A DNA stretch of 64,000 bases from Castanea sativa. Taxonomy: Eukaryota > Streptophyta > Magnoliopsida > Fagales > Fagaceae. Shown here one piece after another: positions 10,429 to 21,680 of this stretch. Position numbers and translations under genes: made by a program. Position 1 is the stretch's first letter. Each line of letters opens with the position of its first letter. The stretch is from NCBI RefSeq assembly GCF_040712315.1, contig NC_134017.1, positions 26,206,322 through 26,270,321 of the forward strand. Direction: 5' to 3'. Below the pieces are notes generated by a model. That model made no database searches. It was given only the letters and a program-made list of their open reading frames with translations, and was not told the DNA's origin.

Positions 10429-11458
10429 TGTTGGAAAATTTAGACCCCGATTGATAGAATTAACAAGTTTTAAATCTAAGTTGTTAATTAGATTTATTAT
10501 GTATAAAACTTGTTAAAATAAACAAACATCAATATCATGTTAAAACTAAGTGCAGCGGAAAAATAAATAACACAAGATAAGATAACCTAGGAAAACCAAT
10601 GAAACCAACCAGTTTCACAGTAAAAAACCTGGGGGGAAACCTTCCCGAAAAGCAATCCACTATAGTAAAGAGAAGTTTCAGATCTAGTACAAAAATTTTA
10701 TCCCTAGACTCTACAATCCCCGTAAATAAACTCACAGGAGAAGCCTTCTACTGCTTCAGAACCTCTGAACTCTTCAATATATGAATGCCACCCTTTGATG
10801 CACGGATCTCAGTACGTGACTCGCTCCTTTGCACGAATCTTAGTACGTGACTTACTCACCAACTTGAGAAAGAAGAATGTTAGCTGCAAAATTCTTCACT
10901 TCATCAACAATGAAGATCAAGAAGCACTTGGTTACAAAACCCTAAGGCGTAAAGATGCAGTAGCTTCTTTTTTAGAGAATAAGACTTCGGTCACCTTTTG
11001 CATATGTTGTCCTTTGTATTCTCTTATGTGACGGCCTCTAAAATATGTCTTATATATGTCTAGGGTTGTGAGAAAAGAAACCCTACACAAATACAAAAGC
11101 CTAACCCAAAAATCAGATCTGAAAATTCTGATTTCCGTAACCTTGATAGATAGCCTCGATAGATAGCATCTGTCGAGCCTCATTAAACCTCGATAGATAG
11201 CTATCTGTCGAGTAATTGTCGAGCAGCTGTCCAGTAGCTATCCCCAAGTGTCCAGCTTTAGTAAACACTTTTTCTTCACTTGTTTCTTGGTCTAATCTCC
11301 ATGGCTTTAATACTAAACTTGAACAATATGTTCTTTGATGTATTAAACACATCTTAGATCTACCCAAATACAAGTAAAGTGCGTTTTGTCAAAGGATTAG
11401 CCAATTACATAAAAGAATGACATATGTTCTAAACAAGTGAAACATATATGTCCTAACA
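10429..11458 (-). repeat. LTR (5' LTR in element orientation) of Sirevirus-like element
   Basis: 1,030 bp, TG...CA ends, partner of 6131-7135. It is about 25 bp longer, partly because the region around 11,140-11,225 has an extra tcgatagatagc-type unit. Confidence 0.92.
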
Positions 11459-11776
11459 AAACTCTATCCCTATAATCGTGGATAAGGAAGTTGGCAGTTC
11501 AAACTCAAACTCTGAGCTATCACATGTAGTACACGTTGCTGGACCAAGTGGGCTTTCTATGCCTAAACAAAAGTCTACTTGAACCAGAATCATGAGGATG
11601 GATTATGGGCTTAGGAGTTTCACTAGAGCAATTGAGGGTCCACTACTAGGGAAAAGAGCTAGTGCACATAATACTAACTTATCCCTACCACATGAAGATG
11701 AGGAAGCATAGAGAGCAAAGAGTGAGAAAATGGTTTCAAATTCTGATAATGTATTGGCAAGGGTGGATGGTCACCC

Positions 11777-12700
11777 TTGCCAGGAGCAATGAGGCTCTTA
11801 AGTTGCAACTGCCAAGGGCTTGGGAACCCATGGACGGGTTGCAGCCTTCACAAAGTTGTGAGGGAACAAGCTCCCAATGTGTGTTTTCTTATGGAAACAC
11901 GGCTAGATAGAGAAGGTTTTGATAGGTTATATGGTGAGTTGCCTTACCCAAATAGGATCATTGTCAAAAAACCCGATCTGGGTGGAGGTCTGGCTTTAAT
12001 ATGGAAGAATGAAGTGATGATAGATTTAATAAATTTCATAGCTAATCATATTCTAGCGAAAGTGAAGGAGGAAGATAGGTTTGAATGGTGGCTGACATGC
12101 TTCTACGGTTGGCCAAAAGTGAATCAGAGGCATAAGTCCTGGGAATTACTAGAGCACCTCAAATCATTTGTGGAGGGCCCTTGGATATGTATTGATGATT
12201 TCAACGCCATACTTTAGTTTTTAGAAAAGCTTATGAAAAGACCATCCCAAATGAGCCAAATCAATTCATTCTGTGCTACATTGGGGGCTTGTCAGTTGGA
12301 AGATTTAGGGTTTAAGGGATATCCGTATACTTGGAACAATAATAGACCTAGGGATGCAAACACAAAATTTAGGTTAGATAGAGTTGTAGCAACAAAAAAA
12401 TGGAGAGATAAGTTTCAGTTTAGTTCAGTAACTTAACTATCTCCACATGCATTAGATCATCTCCCTATTGTTCTTCAAACAGAGTACTTGAGGACGAGGA
12501 GATCACAGGGTCGAAAAGGATTTAAATTTGAAGAAAGTCGGCTACTTTGGGAGAAGTGTGAAGAGGTGGTTAGGGAAGCATGGGCTGCTAGTGAGAGTGT
12601 TGGACACAACTTGGATCCAATTCAACAAAAAATACAATCTTGTTGCGAGAGACCGCGAAAATTTAGGGTGCTCTCAAAAAAGAGATTTGGGTGCTTTTAA
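11777..12700 (+). pseudogene. LINE-B ORF2 endonuclease domain, with stops and cut off
   Basis: A single frame runs from 11,777 to about 12,655 with stops at 12,215-12,217 (TAG) and 12,434-12,436 (TAA). Endonuclease/exonuclease/phosphatase motifs are in order: LLSCNCQGLGNPWT, VCFLMETRLD (catalytic Glu), GGLALIWKNEV, TCFYGWPKV, WICIDDFNAIL (family usually GDFN), YPYTWNNNR, RLDRVV and SPHALDHLPI (family usually SDH). Function in the family: nicking of target DNA. After KIQSCCERPRK the LINE sequence breaks off near 12,660-12,680 and unrelated sequence follows, so the RT core is gone. The two motif substitutions would themselves be expected to harm activity. Confidence 0.85.
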
Positions 12701-14377
12701 GGGCACCTCTCTTTTTGGGTAAGTGGTGTGGAGTTGCCACTTATTTTTTATGCAAAAAAATAAATAAATAAATACAAATGACATGATCAAAATACTTCAT
12801 TGTCATTGATTGAATAAAGAAAATTACAACTTTGGTAAATTAACCTTACAAGGCTTTGAGTCCTAGTTACAATCTATGCAAAAGAATACAAAGTTTTGGT
12901 CCTAGTTATAATCTACCAAAATTAAAAAACAAAACACTAATCTACCTATCCAAAAACCCTAAGCTCGAGGGCTAGGTTACGGAATGGAAAGGTGTTAGGC
13001 ATCCATTCCGCCCAGACAGAGTCTGGTCTTCTAGACATTAATAACCAATATACCCTTTTTTGCATGACTGAATAATATGTTGAACAACATGACAGACACT
13101 TGACTAAAATTAATTCAAGTAATACCTTATGAATGTATCCTCTTTTTAAAGAAAATTCAAATTTGTTTTGTGTATAAAAGAAAATTTGATTTGTAAAGAA
13201 AAATCAGATCTATTTTTATGTAGATTAAATAAAAAAGTTAGATTTGTAAAGAAAAATTAGATTTGTTTTTATGAAGATAAAAAAAAAAATTAGATTTGTA
13301 AAAAAAAAAAAAAAAAATCAGATCTGTTTTTGAACATATCATAAAAAAGGCTTTTGAAAAAAGGATTCACACTCATGAGATAAATTTATTTTACATGCGT
13401 CACATATTAAGAAAAGAAAAAACTTCAACCTAATTTTTAATTTCTTCTTTTAAATTCCAAAATCTGCAATTTTGTGTCAGAGAAAACTTTCTTGAAAAAA
13501 TCAGATCTATATTTAATGAAAATACAGAGAAGTTTTGTGTGTTAAAAAAATCAAATCTGTATTTAATGAAAATACAGAGGGATAATTACAGATTACCCAC
13601 CTATGGTTTAGCTCGAATTTAACTTACCCACCCGTAGTTTTATTTTTGACACTTTACCCACCCGTGGTTCATTAACTTCATTCTGTCTATGCTCCGTAGC
13701 TCACCTCTAAACGTTTCATTAAATAATCAAACAAGAAATTAGATCAAACACTCCTCTCCCACGCACTCTCTACGCTTGCTTACCCACTTGGGAAAAGGGA
13801 CATTTGATATCAGCTTCCATAACAGGATTCACCATTTGTGAACACGTGACACCAATACCTTACTGCCTTCTTTCCCGACCATTTTTTCTCCTCCCTTCTT
13901 TCCCCACCACCACCACCACCTTTGACTCTGTCATGATAAAAAATTTAGATTAAAAAAAAAAATCAACACAGTAATTCAATGAATAATAAATATCAACCAT
14001 CCCCAACACAAAACTCTCATAGTCAAACATTCATTCACAGGCAAAGAATTAAACAGTTTGCAAGTCTTTCATAGATCTAAATCATCATCAACCTTTTCAA
14101 CCACCACACCCAAAAAAAAAGCCAAACAAAAAATCCAAAAAAAAAATCCAAAAAAATAGAAACCCCATGAAATTCCCAGATTAAAAAAATGCCCAGAAAC
14201 ACTGTTTAAGATTATAGAATAACGGTCACAAATTTGCATACCCATTAACCCGAAAAGGCAAAAGTAACACCCCAAAAAGCAAAAGAACCTGGTTAAAATT
14301 GTGAACAAAGATAATCTAGTAAGCAAAAAAAAAAAGTTTGATAGAAGCAAACTAATGAAAATGCCATATTAGAGACA
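12680..14377. other. Unresolved insertion or replacement within LINE-B, no gene seen
   Basis: This 1.7 kb separates the endonuclease part of LINE-B from its RT C-terminus and is not LINE sequence. It holds a segment around 12,960-13,050 (aggtgttaggcatccattcc and onward) that looks like non-coding Gypsy/LARD sequence I have seen in other dicots, a set of degenerate direct repeats of gatttgtaaagaaaaat (13,140-13,330) and of tatttaatgaaaatacagag (13,509-13,580), and a segment with three cccacc(c/t) phrases at 13,590-13,680. The open frame at 14,069-14,350 is low-complexity and not convincing. I found no clear terminal repeats or target duplication. Confidence 0.5.
13140..13580. repeat. Degenerate A-rich direct repeats
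   Basis: The phrase agatttgtaaagaaaaat(c/t)agat recurs at about 13,188, 13,240 and 13,290, and the phrase tatttaatgaaaatacagag occurs at 13,510 and 13,560. Spacing is uneven, so this is a decayed short-repeat cluster, not a regular satellite. Confidence 0.6.
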
Positions 14378-14716
14378 ATCAAGAAGGAGGTTGGTTTGGG
14401 CTTTAGTGACCTTAAAACCTTCAATCTTGCTTCGTTAGCTAACAAGGATGGAACTGCAAACGTGTATGAACTCCCTAGTCCACAAGGTATTTTAGGCTAG
14501 ATATTTCTCCAATGGGGATTTTCTTTCGACCGAGCTAGGGAATCAACCATCCTACGCATGGAGGAGTATATTGGCTGCATAGGATATTGTTCAACAAGGT
14601 CATCGTTGGCAAATGGGTAATGGACAATCAATTGAAATATAGAAAGATAAATGGCTACACCAACCACGTACTGTGAATGAAAGCTAACATGTGCCAAAGG
14701 AAAATTCTTGACAACC
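14378..14716 (+). pseudogene. LINE-B ORF2, RT C-terminal part
   Basis: The plus strand shows VGLGFSDLKTFNLASLA, then, after a frame change, ARYFSNGDFLST, PSYAWRSILAA, DIVQQGHRW, MGNGQSIEI and DKWLHQPRTVNES. These are the well-known phrases following the RT core of plant LINEs. Stops and at least two frame changes occur. The Copia element starts at 14,717; its target duplication caacc (14,712-14,716) is the end of this piece. The next LINE piece begins at 20,353 but is not contiguous in the protein: roughly 150 residues are missing, so LINE-B had lost part of ORF2 before Copia-1 arrived. Confidence 0.8.
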
Positions 14717-15107
14717 TGTTGAAACTGATTCAGCTGCACACAAATTCAACTTAAACGACAAAGAGGAGCAACAAACATAAGGAAAAATGACATCAGATAG
14801 TTGTAATGAAAGGGATAAGAGTATGCAGAAAACAGTAGCGTATTGTTAAATGAAAGCATGTGAAAATCATGGGTTTGGATGCAAGCAAAAGTCTGCTAGA
14901 GGGATGTGCAAGTGTCACGCATCCAATGGTGCAGTTAAAAGTTAGTTAGATTAGGAAGTTAGAACTGTTTAAGCATTTTTCCCGCCTTTGTTTTTTGTAT
15001 ATATAGATGCAGAGATTAATTATTTTGTACACTTTTCATTTTCATTTTTGTGAATCAATAAGAATTCTCTCAGTTTCTCTCATTTCCAGAAACTTCATTC
15101 TTTTACA
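14717..15107 (+). repeat. 5' LTR of Copia-1
   Basis: 391 bp, TGTTGAAACTGATTCAGC...CTTTTACA. A TATA-like tatatatag at 14,998-15,006 lies about 100 bp before the LTR end, a plausible U3/R boundary. Confidence 0.92.
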
Positions 15108-15119
15108 TGGTATCAAAGC
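15108..15119 (+). other. Primer-binding site of Copia-1
   Basis: TGGTATCAAAGC, one mismatch from the iMet-tRNA complement TGGTATCAGAGC, immediately after the LTR. Confidence 0.9.
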
Positions 15120-15221
15120 AACATTTTCTTTGATTTTCTTTCACTTTCGTTTTAGCCAAACAGAATTTAGCCTTTGAAATCTTCCTTTTCTTCTTGGTTT
15201 TCTTGAAGTTTTGGTTCATCC

Positions 15222-16932
15222 ATGGCTTCCTATTCAACAACCAATCAAGCACAATCCAAATCTTCACAATTTGTGCCTCCTTCAAGCACAGAAATGGCAG
15301 ATAAATCTACTAACAATCCTTATTTCCTTCCAGCTTCTAAAAGTCCAAAAATTGTTCTCACATCACAGCCATTAATTGGTCCAGAGAACTATATAAGCTG
15401 GGCAAGATCAGTGTTCTTGGCTCTAAGTTCAAGAAACAAATTTGGTTTTATGAATGGTTCAATTCCATAACCAAATCCTTCATCTCCACATTATTCAATT
15501 CTTAGAGTAGGTGCAATACCACAGTGCTTTTATGGTTAACCAATTCTCTTAGTCTAGAGCTCAAGGCAAGTGTGATGTATATCAACACTGCAAGGGATTT
15601 ATGGATTGATCTTAGAGATAGGCTTTCACAGGGCAATACCCCACGACAATTTGAGCTTCAGAAAGAAATTTCTCATCTTTCTCAAGGATCACTCTCAGTA
15701 AGTACATACTTCACTAGATTCAAAACACTTTGGGATAAATTTGTCAAATTTCAACCTTTTACTATATGCACTTGTGCTTGTACATGTGGATCTAAGGCTT
15801 CACAATTGGATGCACAGCATAAGAAGATGTTTTCCATTTTTTGATGGGTTTGAATGATAGCTATGGGAATATTATAGGCCAAATCTTGTTTATTGAGCCA
15901 TTTCCTTCTATTAGCAAGGTTTGTTCCTTAATCTTGCAAGAGGAAAAAAGGAGTATTGGTCATGGAGTCAATATGATCTATCCCACTGAGGCCACTGCAA
16001 TGTATGTGAATCATAATAAAGGTATTACTTGTAATCAAGGTCAAAATCAAGGCTATCATGGTAGTAAAGGACGGCATTCTAAGAAGGAAAGACCTGTTTG
16101 TACCTATTGTGGACTTACTAGTCACATAGCAGACAAGTGCTATAAGCTACATGGGTATCCTCCAGGTTACAAGCACAAGGGCAATAACAAAGCTATGGCT
16201 AATCAAGTTTCAACTCTCTTACCTTTAGGAAACTTTGGGAACTTGGATGGTATTGGTCTAGCCAATCCACATTTGACCCAAAATACTATTGTTTTTCCTA
16301 ATCATAGCATTCAATGCCAATCTGAAGCTACTCTTGTACCACATAATCCTTTTGGTGCTCAATTTGCTTCCCAACAAGCTCCTGCACAAGCCATTTTGCC
16401 TCAGTGTCCTATATCTCAGGTTCAATGTGAGCAACTTCTTAATTTTCTGAAAGAAGTTTTAGCTACTGGTTCAAGTATTGGTACTCAATTTGCTCATCAA
16501 GTTGCTACTATTATGACACCTGCACCTCCCATCCAACCAGTTTTACCTCCTCCCTCAGCTTCATCATCCAATTCCAATTCCTCTAACTTTTCAAGTAATC
16601 CATATTGGATTCCACCAAATATGTCACATTCTGTATTCTCTGCTCATGTTATTGATAGGCATGTTTTTAAGTCTAATAATTGGATCTTAGACACTGGTGC
16701 CAATGACCATATGGTCCATTTAGTGTCTCAGCTTACCACCACCACCTCTATTATGCAATCTTGTGTTTTCTTTCCAAATGGGGAACAAGCCTTAGTTACA
16801 CACATAGGCACTATGCAAATTTCACCCATTTTAACACTCACTGATGTATTGTGTGCCCCTACTTTCAATTTTAATCTCATATCTGTAAGCAAGCTTACAA
16901 AGCATTCTTCATGTTGCCTTATTTTTCTTTGA
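15222..16932 (+). pseudogene. Copia-1 gag and protease, frameshifted
   Basis: Gag begins MASYSTTNQAQSKSSQFVPP and contains LIGPENYISWARSVFLALSS. A TAA at 15,468-15,470 and two frame changes follow (frame at 15,222, then 15,524, then 15,841). The capsid part shows LWLTNSLSLELKASVMYI and STYFTRFKTLWDKF. The nucleocapsid knuckle is CTYCGLTSHIADKC (C-x2-C-x4-H-x4-C) at about 16,098-16,140. A Pro/Gln/Ser-rich linker leads to the aspartic protease motif NWILDTGANDHM near 16,678-16,713, with the catalytic DTGA intact. Protease would process the Gag-Pol polyprotein. The frame ends at 16,932. Confidence 0.88.
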
Positions 16933-16968
16933 AATTGGTGTTTTATCCAAGACCTTGCTCAATGGAGC

Positions 16969-17960
16969 ATGATTGATCTGGGTAAAGAATGTAGAGGGTT
17001 GTATCTGCTGCAAGCTCCTGCTTCTCACATTGCATTGGCTCCATCTGCTGGTCATTCTTCTTCAGACTTATGGCATAACAGATTGGGGCATACTTCTTTT
17101 TCCAAACTTGTTTTGTTGAATAAGCTTGTAGGCTCTAATGTTTTAAATAAATCAGATTCTTATGAAGTCTGTCACTTTTCCAAGCAAAAAAGGTTACGAT
17201 TTTATTCTAGTAGACATGTATCTGCTCAGCCTTTTAAGCTTGTTCATTGTGATCTATGGGATCCTTTTGCTACTTGTACCATTGAGGGATTCAAGTATTT
17301 TTTTGACCATTGTAGATCACTTCTCTTGTTGTAATTGGGTTTATTTTCTCAAGAATAAATCTAATACTCAATTTCTCATTCCCGATTTTGTTAATATGGT
17401 TCATACTCAGTTTGAGGCTACTATTAAAGCTATTAGAAGTGATAATGACACTGAATTTTACTTAAAAGAATTCTTTCATTCCAATGGCATCTTGCATCAG
17501 TTATCATGTATTGATATTCCTCAACAAAATGTCATTGTTGAAAGAAAGCATCAACACATTCTCAATGTTGCAAGGTCATCGAAATTTCAGTCTCAAGTGC
17601 CTTTATGCCTATAGGGCGATTGCATTCTTACTGCATTATACCCATCAATAGAATTCCCTTAAAATCCTTAGGGAATAAAAGCCCTTATGAACTTCTTTTT
17701 AAATCTCGACCTCCATATGGTCATCTTAAATGCTTTGGCTATTTGTGCTTCATTTCCACACTATCACATAATAGGCACAAATTTGCACCTAGGGCCAGAA
17801 AATCTGTTTTCTTGGGCTATCCTCATGGCATTAAAGGTTATAAGGTGTTAGACCTTGAATCCAATTCTATTCATATTTTAAGGGATATCATCTTTTATGA
17901 GCACATATTTCCATATACTACATCAGGTAATCCTTCCAACTCATATCTTGATTCTTTTGT
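16969..17960 (+). pseudogene. Copia-1 integrase, frameshifted
   Basis: The pre-integrase segment reads LWHNRLGHTSFSKLVLLNKL (His of the HHCC finger). The core starts with VHCDLWDPF; a frame change near 17,310 moves it to YFLKNKSNTQF and AIRSDNDTEF. The third acidic residue is in NVIVERKHQHILNVARS at about 17,530-17,575, so all three DDE positions can be traced, although not in one frame. The C-terminal part has SPYELLFKSRPPYGHLKCFG and KSVFLGYPHGIKGYKV, typical of Copia integrases. Function in the family: insertion of the cDNA into the genome. Confidence 0.87.
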
Positions 17961-18039
17961 ATTTCCTCACTGTGTTTCAGATGCATCTATCATATTGATC
18001 TTTCTTTTGTTTCACCATCTAGTCTTCCTCATATTGTTG

Positions 18040-20010
18040 AATCCAGTTTGGTTCCTTCCCAATCTAATTCAATCATTGATTCCAATCCAATTTCTCAGTC
18101 TATACGTAATGTCCCAGTAGAACTTGTTTTGGATTTTGCAGATCCCGTCTCTCCTTCAGCTTTACCTATTTCTACTCCTATTGAACTGCTACCTGTTCCT
18201 TCTATTCCTGACTTACCTGCGTTAAGAAGGTCCACTAGATCTCATCATCCACCTGCTTACCTTTCTGATTATTCTTGTAAAGCAGTCAATACCAAACTTG
18301 CTTCTAGTTTGCCATATGACATTTCAGATGTTATAAGTTACTTTCATCTTGGACCTCAATATTTTTCCTTTGTCATGGCTATTAGTACTACTCCATCAAC
18401 TTCCTTCTCTCAAGCAATTCAGTTTCCTGAATGGAGGATTGCCATGGACAAAGAAATTGAAGCCTTGGAGCTCAATAATACTTGGACACTAACTTCTCTA
18501 CTTGCAGGCAAGTCTCTTATTGGATGTAAGTGGGTTTACAAAGTTAAGTATCACTCATTTGGTTCAATAGAGAGGTATAAGGCTCATTTAGTTGCCAAGA
18601 GTTTTATTCAAAAACCTGGTTTGGATTACTCAGAGACATTCTCTCTTGTTGCCAAGGTTGTTTCTATCAGAATTGTGTTATCTTTGGCTGCCGTGAAAGG
18701 GTGATTTCTTCACCAAATGGATGTTAATAATGCATTCCTCCATGGTGATTTGGTTGAGTATGTTTACATGTGTTTACCACCTGAATTTCACAACAAGGGG
18801 GAAAACCTAGTATGCAAATTGAATAAGAGTCTCTATGGTCTCAAACAAGCTTCTAGGAAATGGTTTGAGAAGTTTTCAACTACCATTTTGCAAATGGGCT
18901 TCATTTAGTCCAAGTCTGATTACTCCTTATTCACTCACACACAGGGATCTTCATTTACAGTACTTTTGGTTTATGTAGATGATATCTTGTTGACTGGTAA
19001 TAATCATGCTTGTGTTCATAGTCTAAAGAAATTGCTTGATGACAAATTTGGGTTGAAAGACCTTGGGTCTTTGAGATATTTTTTAGGTCTTGAAGTGGCC
19101 AGAATTGATGCAGGTTTCAATTTAAACCAACGAAAGTATGCTTTGGAGATTTTGAAGGATACAGGCTTTCTTGGTTCCAAACCAATCAAATTCCCTATGG
19201 AGCAAAATTTGAGGTTATACATATATGAAGGAAAACTTATTGCAGATCCTGCTAAGTTTAGAAGACTCATTGGAAGACTCTTGTATCTCACCTTGACAAG
19301 GCCAGATATTACCTATGTTGTGCATAGGTTAAGCCAATTTGTGTCACAGCCAAGAGAGCCTGATTTGCTTGCTACCAACAAGTGTGCTTCAGTACATCAA
19401 AGGTTCACCAGGAAGAGACATTTTCTTTCCTAGTAATTCTGATATACACATAAAGTCCTTTTGTGATGCAAACTGGGTTGGATGCCCTGACACTAGGAGG
19501 CCATTAACTGGCTATGTTGTTTTCTTGGGGGAATCATTAATTTCTTGGCGATCTAAGAAGCAAGGGGTTGTTTCAACGTCCTTAGCTGAAAATGAGCATA
19601 GAGCAATGGCAAGTGTGGCCTGTGAGATTGCTTGGGTGTTATAATTACTTAAGGACTTAAGGATAGATCATGCCAGGCCAGCTAGGTTGTTTTGTGACAA
19701 CCAAGCAGCCCTGCATATAGCTGCAAATCCAGTCTTTCATGAAAGAACAAAGCACATCGAGGGTATGATTAAAACATTTCATGTAGCTACTAATTCTCAG
19801 GTAGCAGACATATTTACTAAGGCTTTGGGTTTTCCAGCTTTTGCAAGACTTTTTGGAAAGTTGGGGTTTAAGGATATTTTTAGTCCAAGGGAATTAAAGA
19901 AACAATCCTCAATTCAAGTCTCAGGACTTAAAGTTCAGGACTTGAGGGAGAGTGTTGAAACTAATTCAGCTACACAAAAATGCAACTTAAACGATAAAGA
20001 GGAGCAATAA
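18040..20010 (+). pseudogene. Copia-1 reverse transcriptase and RNase H, frameshifted
   Basis: After a Ser/Pro-rich linker and RRSTRSHHPPAYLSDYSC, the RT shows WRIAMDKEIEALELNNTW, GCKWVYKVKY, then (after a TGA at 18,702-18,704) [25 protein letters not shown], a TAG at 18,906-18,908, and the catalytic [13 protein letters not shown] near 18,965-19,003. RNase H is recognisable from SFCDANWVGCPDTRRPLTGY, SLISWRSKKQGVVSTS and [20 protein letters not shown], with a frame change near 19,340-19,400 and a TAA at about 19,642. The expected segment between HERTKHI and IKTFHV is shortened. It ends near 20,010, inside the second LTR. Confidence 0.9.
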
Positions 20011-20347
20011 ACAAAAGGAAAAATGACATTAGATAGTTGTAATGAAAGGGATAAGAGTACACAGAAAACGGCAATGTATTGTTTAATGAAGGCAAGTGAA
20101 AATCATGTGCGTGGATGTAAGCAAAAGTCTATTAGAGGGAAGCACAGATGTCGCACATCCAACGGTGTAGTTAAAAGTTAGTTAGATTAGGAAGTTAGTT
20201 TGAATTGTATAAGCATTTTTCCCGCCTCTATTTTTTGTATATATAGATGCAGAGATTAATTATTTTGTACACTTTTCATTTTCATTTTTGTGAATCAATA
20301 AGAATTCTCTCAGTTTCTCTCAATTCCAGAAACTTCATTCTTTTACA
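19953..20347 (+). repeat. 3' LTR of Copia-1
   Basis: 395 bp, begins TGTTGAAACTAATTCAGC and ends CTTTTACA. The purine-rich gacttgagggagag at 19,939-19,952 directly in front is the polypurine tract. Confidence 0.92.
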
Positions 20348-20352
20348 CAACC

Positions 20353-20776
20353 TAACCTGTGAAGCATGCAAAGAGGAAGCAAAGAGCAGTAGGCATTATT
20401 TCTTAGAATGTACTAAAGCTTACAAAGTTTGATGTCTATATGGCATTTCATTTGATAGTTAAGGTGGTGATTATCGCAAGTTCAGAGACTTTCTCTGGCA
20501 TTTAAAGGTCAGGCAACATATGGATGATGAGATATTGGAGCTAGTCATCACAGGGGCATGGTGTATGTGGTTCAATAGGAATGTAGTGAGACAAGGCAAA
20601 GCAAGACAGCAAAATGTTGCGATTTTACAAAGGGCAATGTACTTAATGGAGGAATTTCAAATGGCTAACTTCAAGCTGGCTCAACCTATAATCAGCTATA
20701 TAGTGCTATGGACACCTCCAATAATGTCATGGTACAAAATCAACATTAAGGACCACATGGGACAGGTAAAGGCAGC
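20353..20776 (+). pseudogene. LINE-B ORF2, RT zinc-binding region
   Basis: The frame resumes after Copia-1 with CEACKEEAKSSRHYFLEC (C-x2-C...H-x4-C), the zf-RVT motif at the C-terminus of plant LINE RTs. FRDFLWHLKVRQHMDDEI, GAWCMWFNRNVVRQG and WYKINIKDHMGQV follow, leading into the RNase H domain. A TGA at about 20,430-20,432 breaks it. The piece ends at the solo LTR (20,777); the protein continues at 32,049. Confidence 0.82.
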
Positions 20777-20970
20777 TGTTAGGATATATGTGAATGATGT
20801 TAGGAACATATGCCATTTAGAATTGGGTAATTCTATGACAAAATGCACTTTACTTGTAACTGGGTAGATCTAGGATATGTTTAATACTTCAAGGAAGAAG
20901 AGTTCAAGTCTACTATTGAAGCCATGCAATCTGTTCAAGAAACAAGTGAAGAAGTGCTGATTCATTAAAA

Positions 20971-21072
20971 CTCAACAGCTGCTTAACAGATACTATCTAT
21001 CGAGGCTTGACAGCTGCTCGACAGATACTATCTATCGAGACTCGACAGCTGCTCGACAGATACTATCTATTA
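20971..21072 (+). repeat. Three 35-bp palindromic units inside the solo LTR
   Basis: Three head-to-tail units contain ctcgacagatactatctatcgag-like sequence, itself near-palindromic (tcgacagat / atctatcga). The LTRs at 6842-6900 and 11,140-11,225 have the same motif in fewer or shortened copies. Position is in the U3-like part of the LTR. Confidence 0.85.
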
Positions 21073-21680
21073 ACAATTACGAAATCAGAATTTTTAGATC
21101 TGATTTTTGGCCCATGTTGGCATGTATATGTAAGGTTTCTTTTCTCACAACCCTAAACATATATAAGGTTTATTTTAAAGGTAATCACATAAGAGAATAC
21201 ATAGAGAACATATGCAAAAAGTGATCGAGTGCTTATTCTCTCTGAAAGAAGCTATTGCGTCTTTGCGTCTTAGGGTTTTGTAACCAAGTGCTTCTTGATC
21301 TTCATTGTTGATGAAGTGAAGAACTTTCCAGCCAGCATTCTTCTGCCTCAAGTTGGTGAGTGAGTCACATACTGAGATTCGTGAAATGAGTTAGTCATGT
21401 ACTGGGATCCGTGCAAAGGGTGGCGCTCATATATTGAAGAGTTCAGAGGTTCTGAAGCGGTAAAAGGTTTTTCCTGTAAATTAATCTACCGGGATTGTAG
21501 AGTCTAGGGACAACAATTTTGTACTAGATCTGAAACTTCTCTTTACTATAGTGAATTGCTTTTTGGAAAGGTTTCCCCCCAGATTTTTTACTGTAAAGCT
21601 AGTTTATTTCATTAGTTTTCCAAGGTCATCATATCTTGTCTTATTTACTTTTCCGTTGTGCATGATTTTGACATAATATT

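Larger units (their letters stand above)
6131..11458 (-). mobile_element. Sirevirus-like Copia element, gag-only (non-autonomous)
   Basis: Two long LTRs (6131-7135 and 10,429-11,458; TG...CA ends) flank a 3.3 kb interior, and a 5-bp duplication aaact (6126-6130, 11,459-11,463) shows a clean insertion into LINE-B. On the minus strand the order is LTR, iMet-type primer site, gag, long untranslated tail, purine-rich tracts, LTR. No protease, integrase, RT or RNase H motif is present between the end of gag (8684) and the LTR, so mobility would have needed proteins from a full relative. The gag type (UBN2-like plus two knuckles) and the multiplied purine tracts point to the Sirevirus lineage of Copia; the lineage call is from memory of those hallmarks. 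Confidence 0.85.
14717..20347 (+). mobile_element. Copia-1: full-length LTR retrotransposon, coding region decayed
   Basis: Two LTRs (14,717-15,107 and 19,953-20,347), TG...CA ends, 5-bp target duplication caacc (14,712-14,716 and 20,348-20,352), a tRNA-iMet primer site directly after the first LTR and a purine run directly before the second. The internal order gag, protease, integrase, RT, RNase H is that of Ty1/Copia. At least six frame changes and several stops make it inactive. The LTRs differ at several percent of positions by eye, so the insertion is not recent. Confidence 0.93.

Noticed and set aside
14069..14350. 93-codon minus frame rich in Phe/Leu
   Set aside because: Translation of A-rich low-complexity DNA; hydrophobicity comes from poly(A) runs on the other strand.
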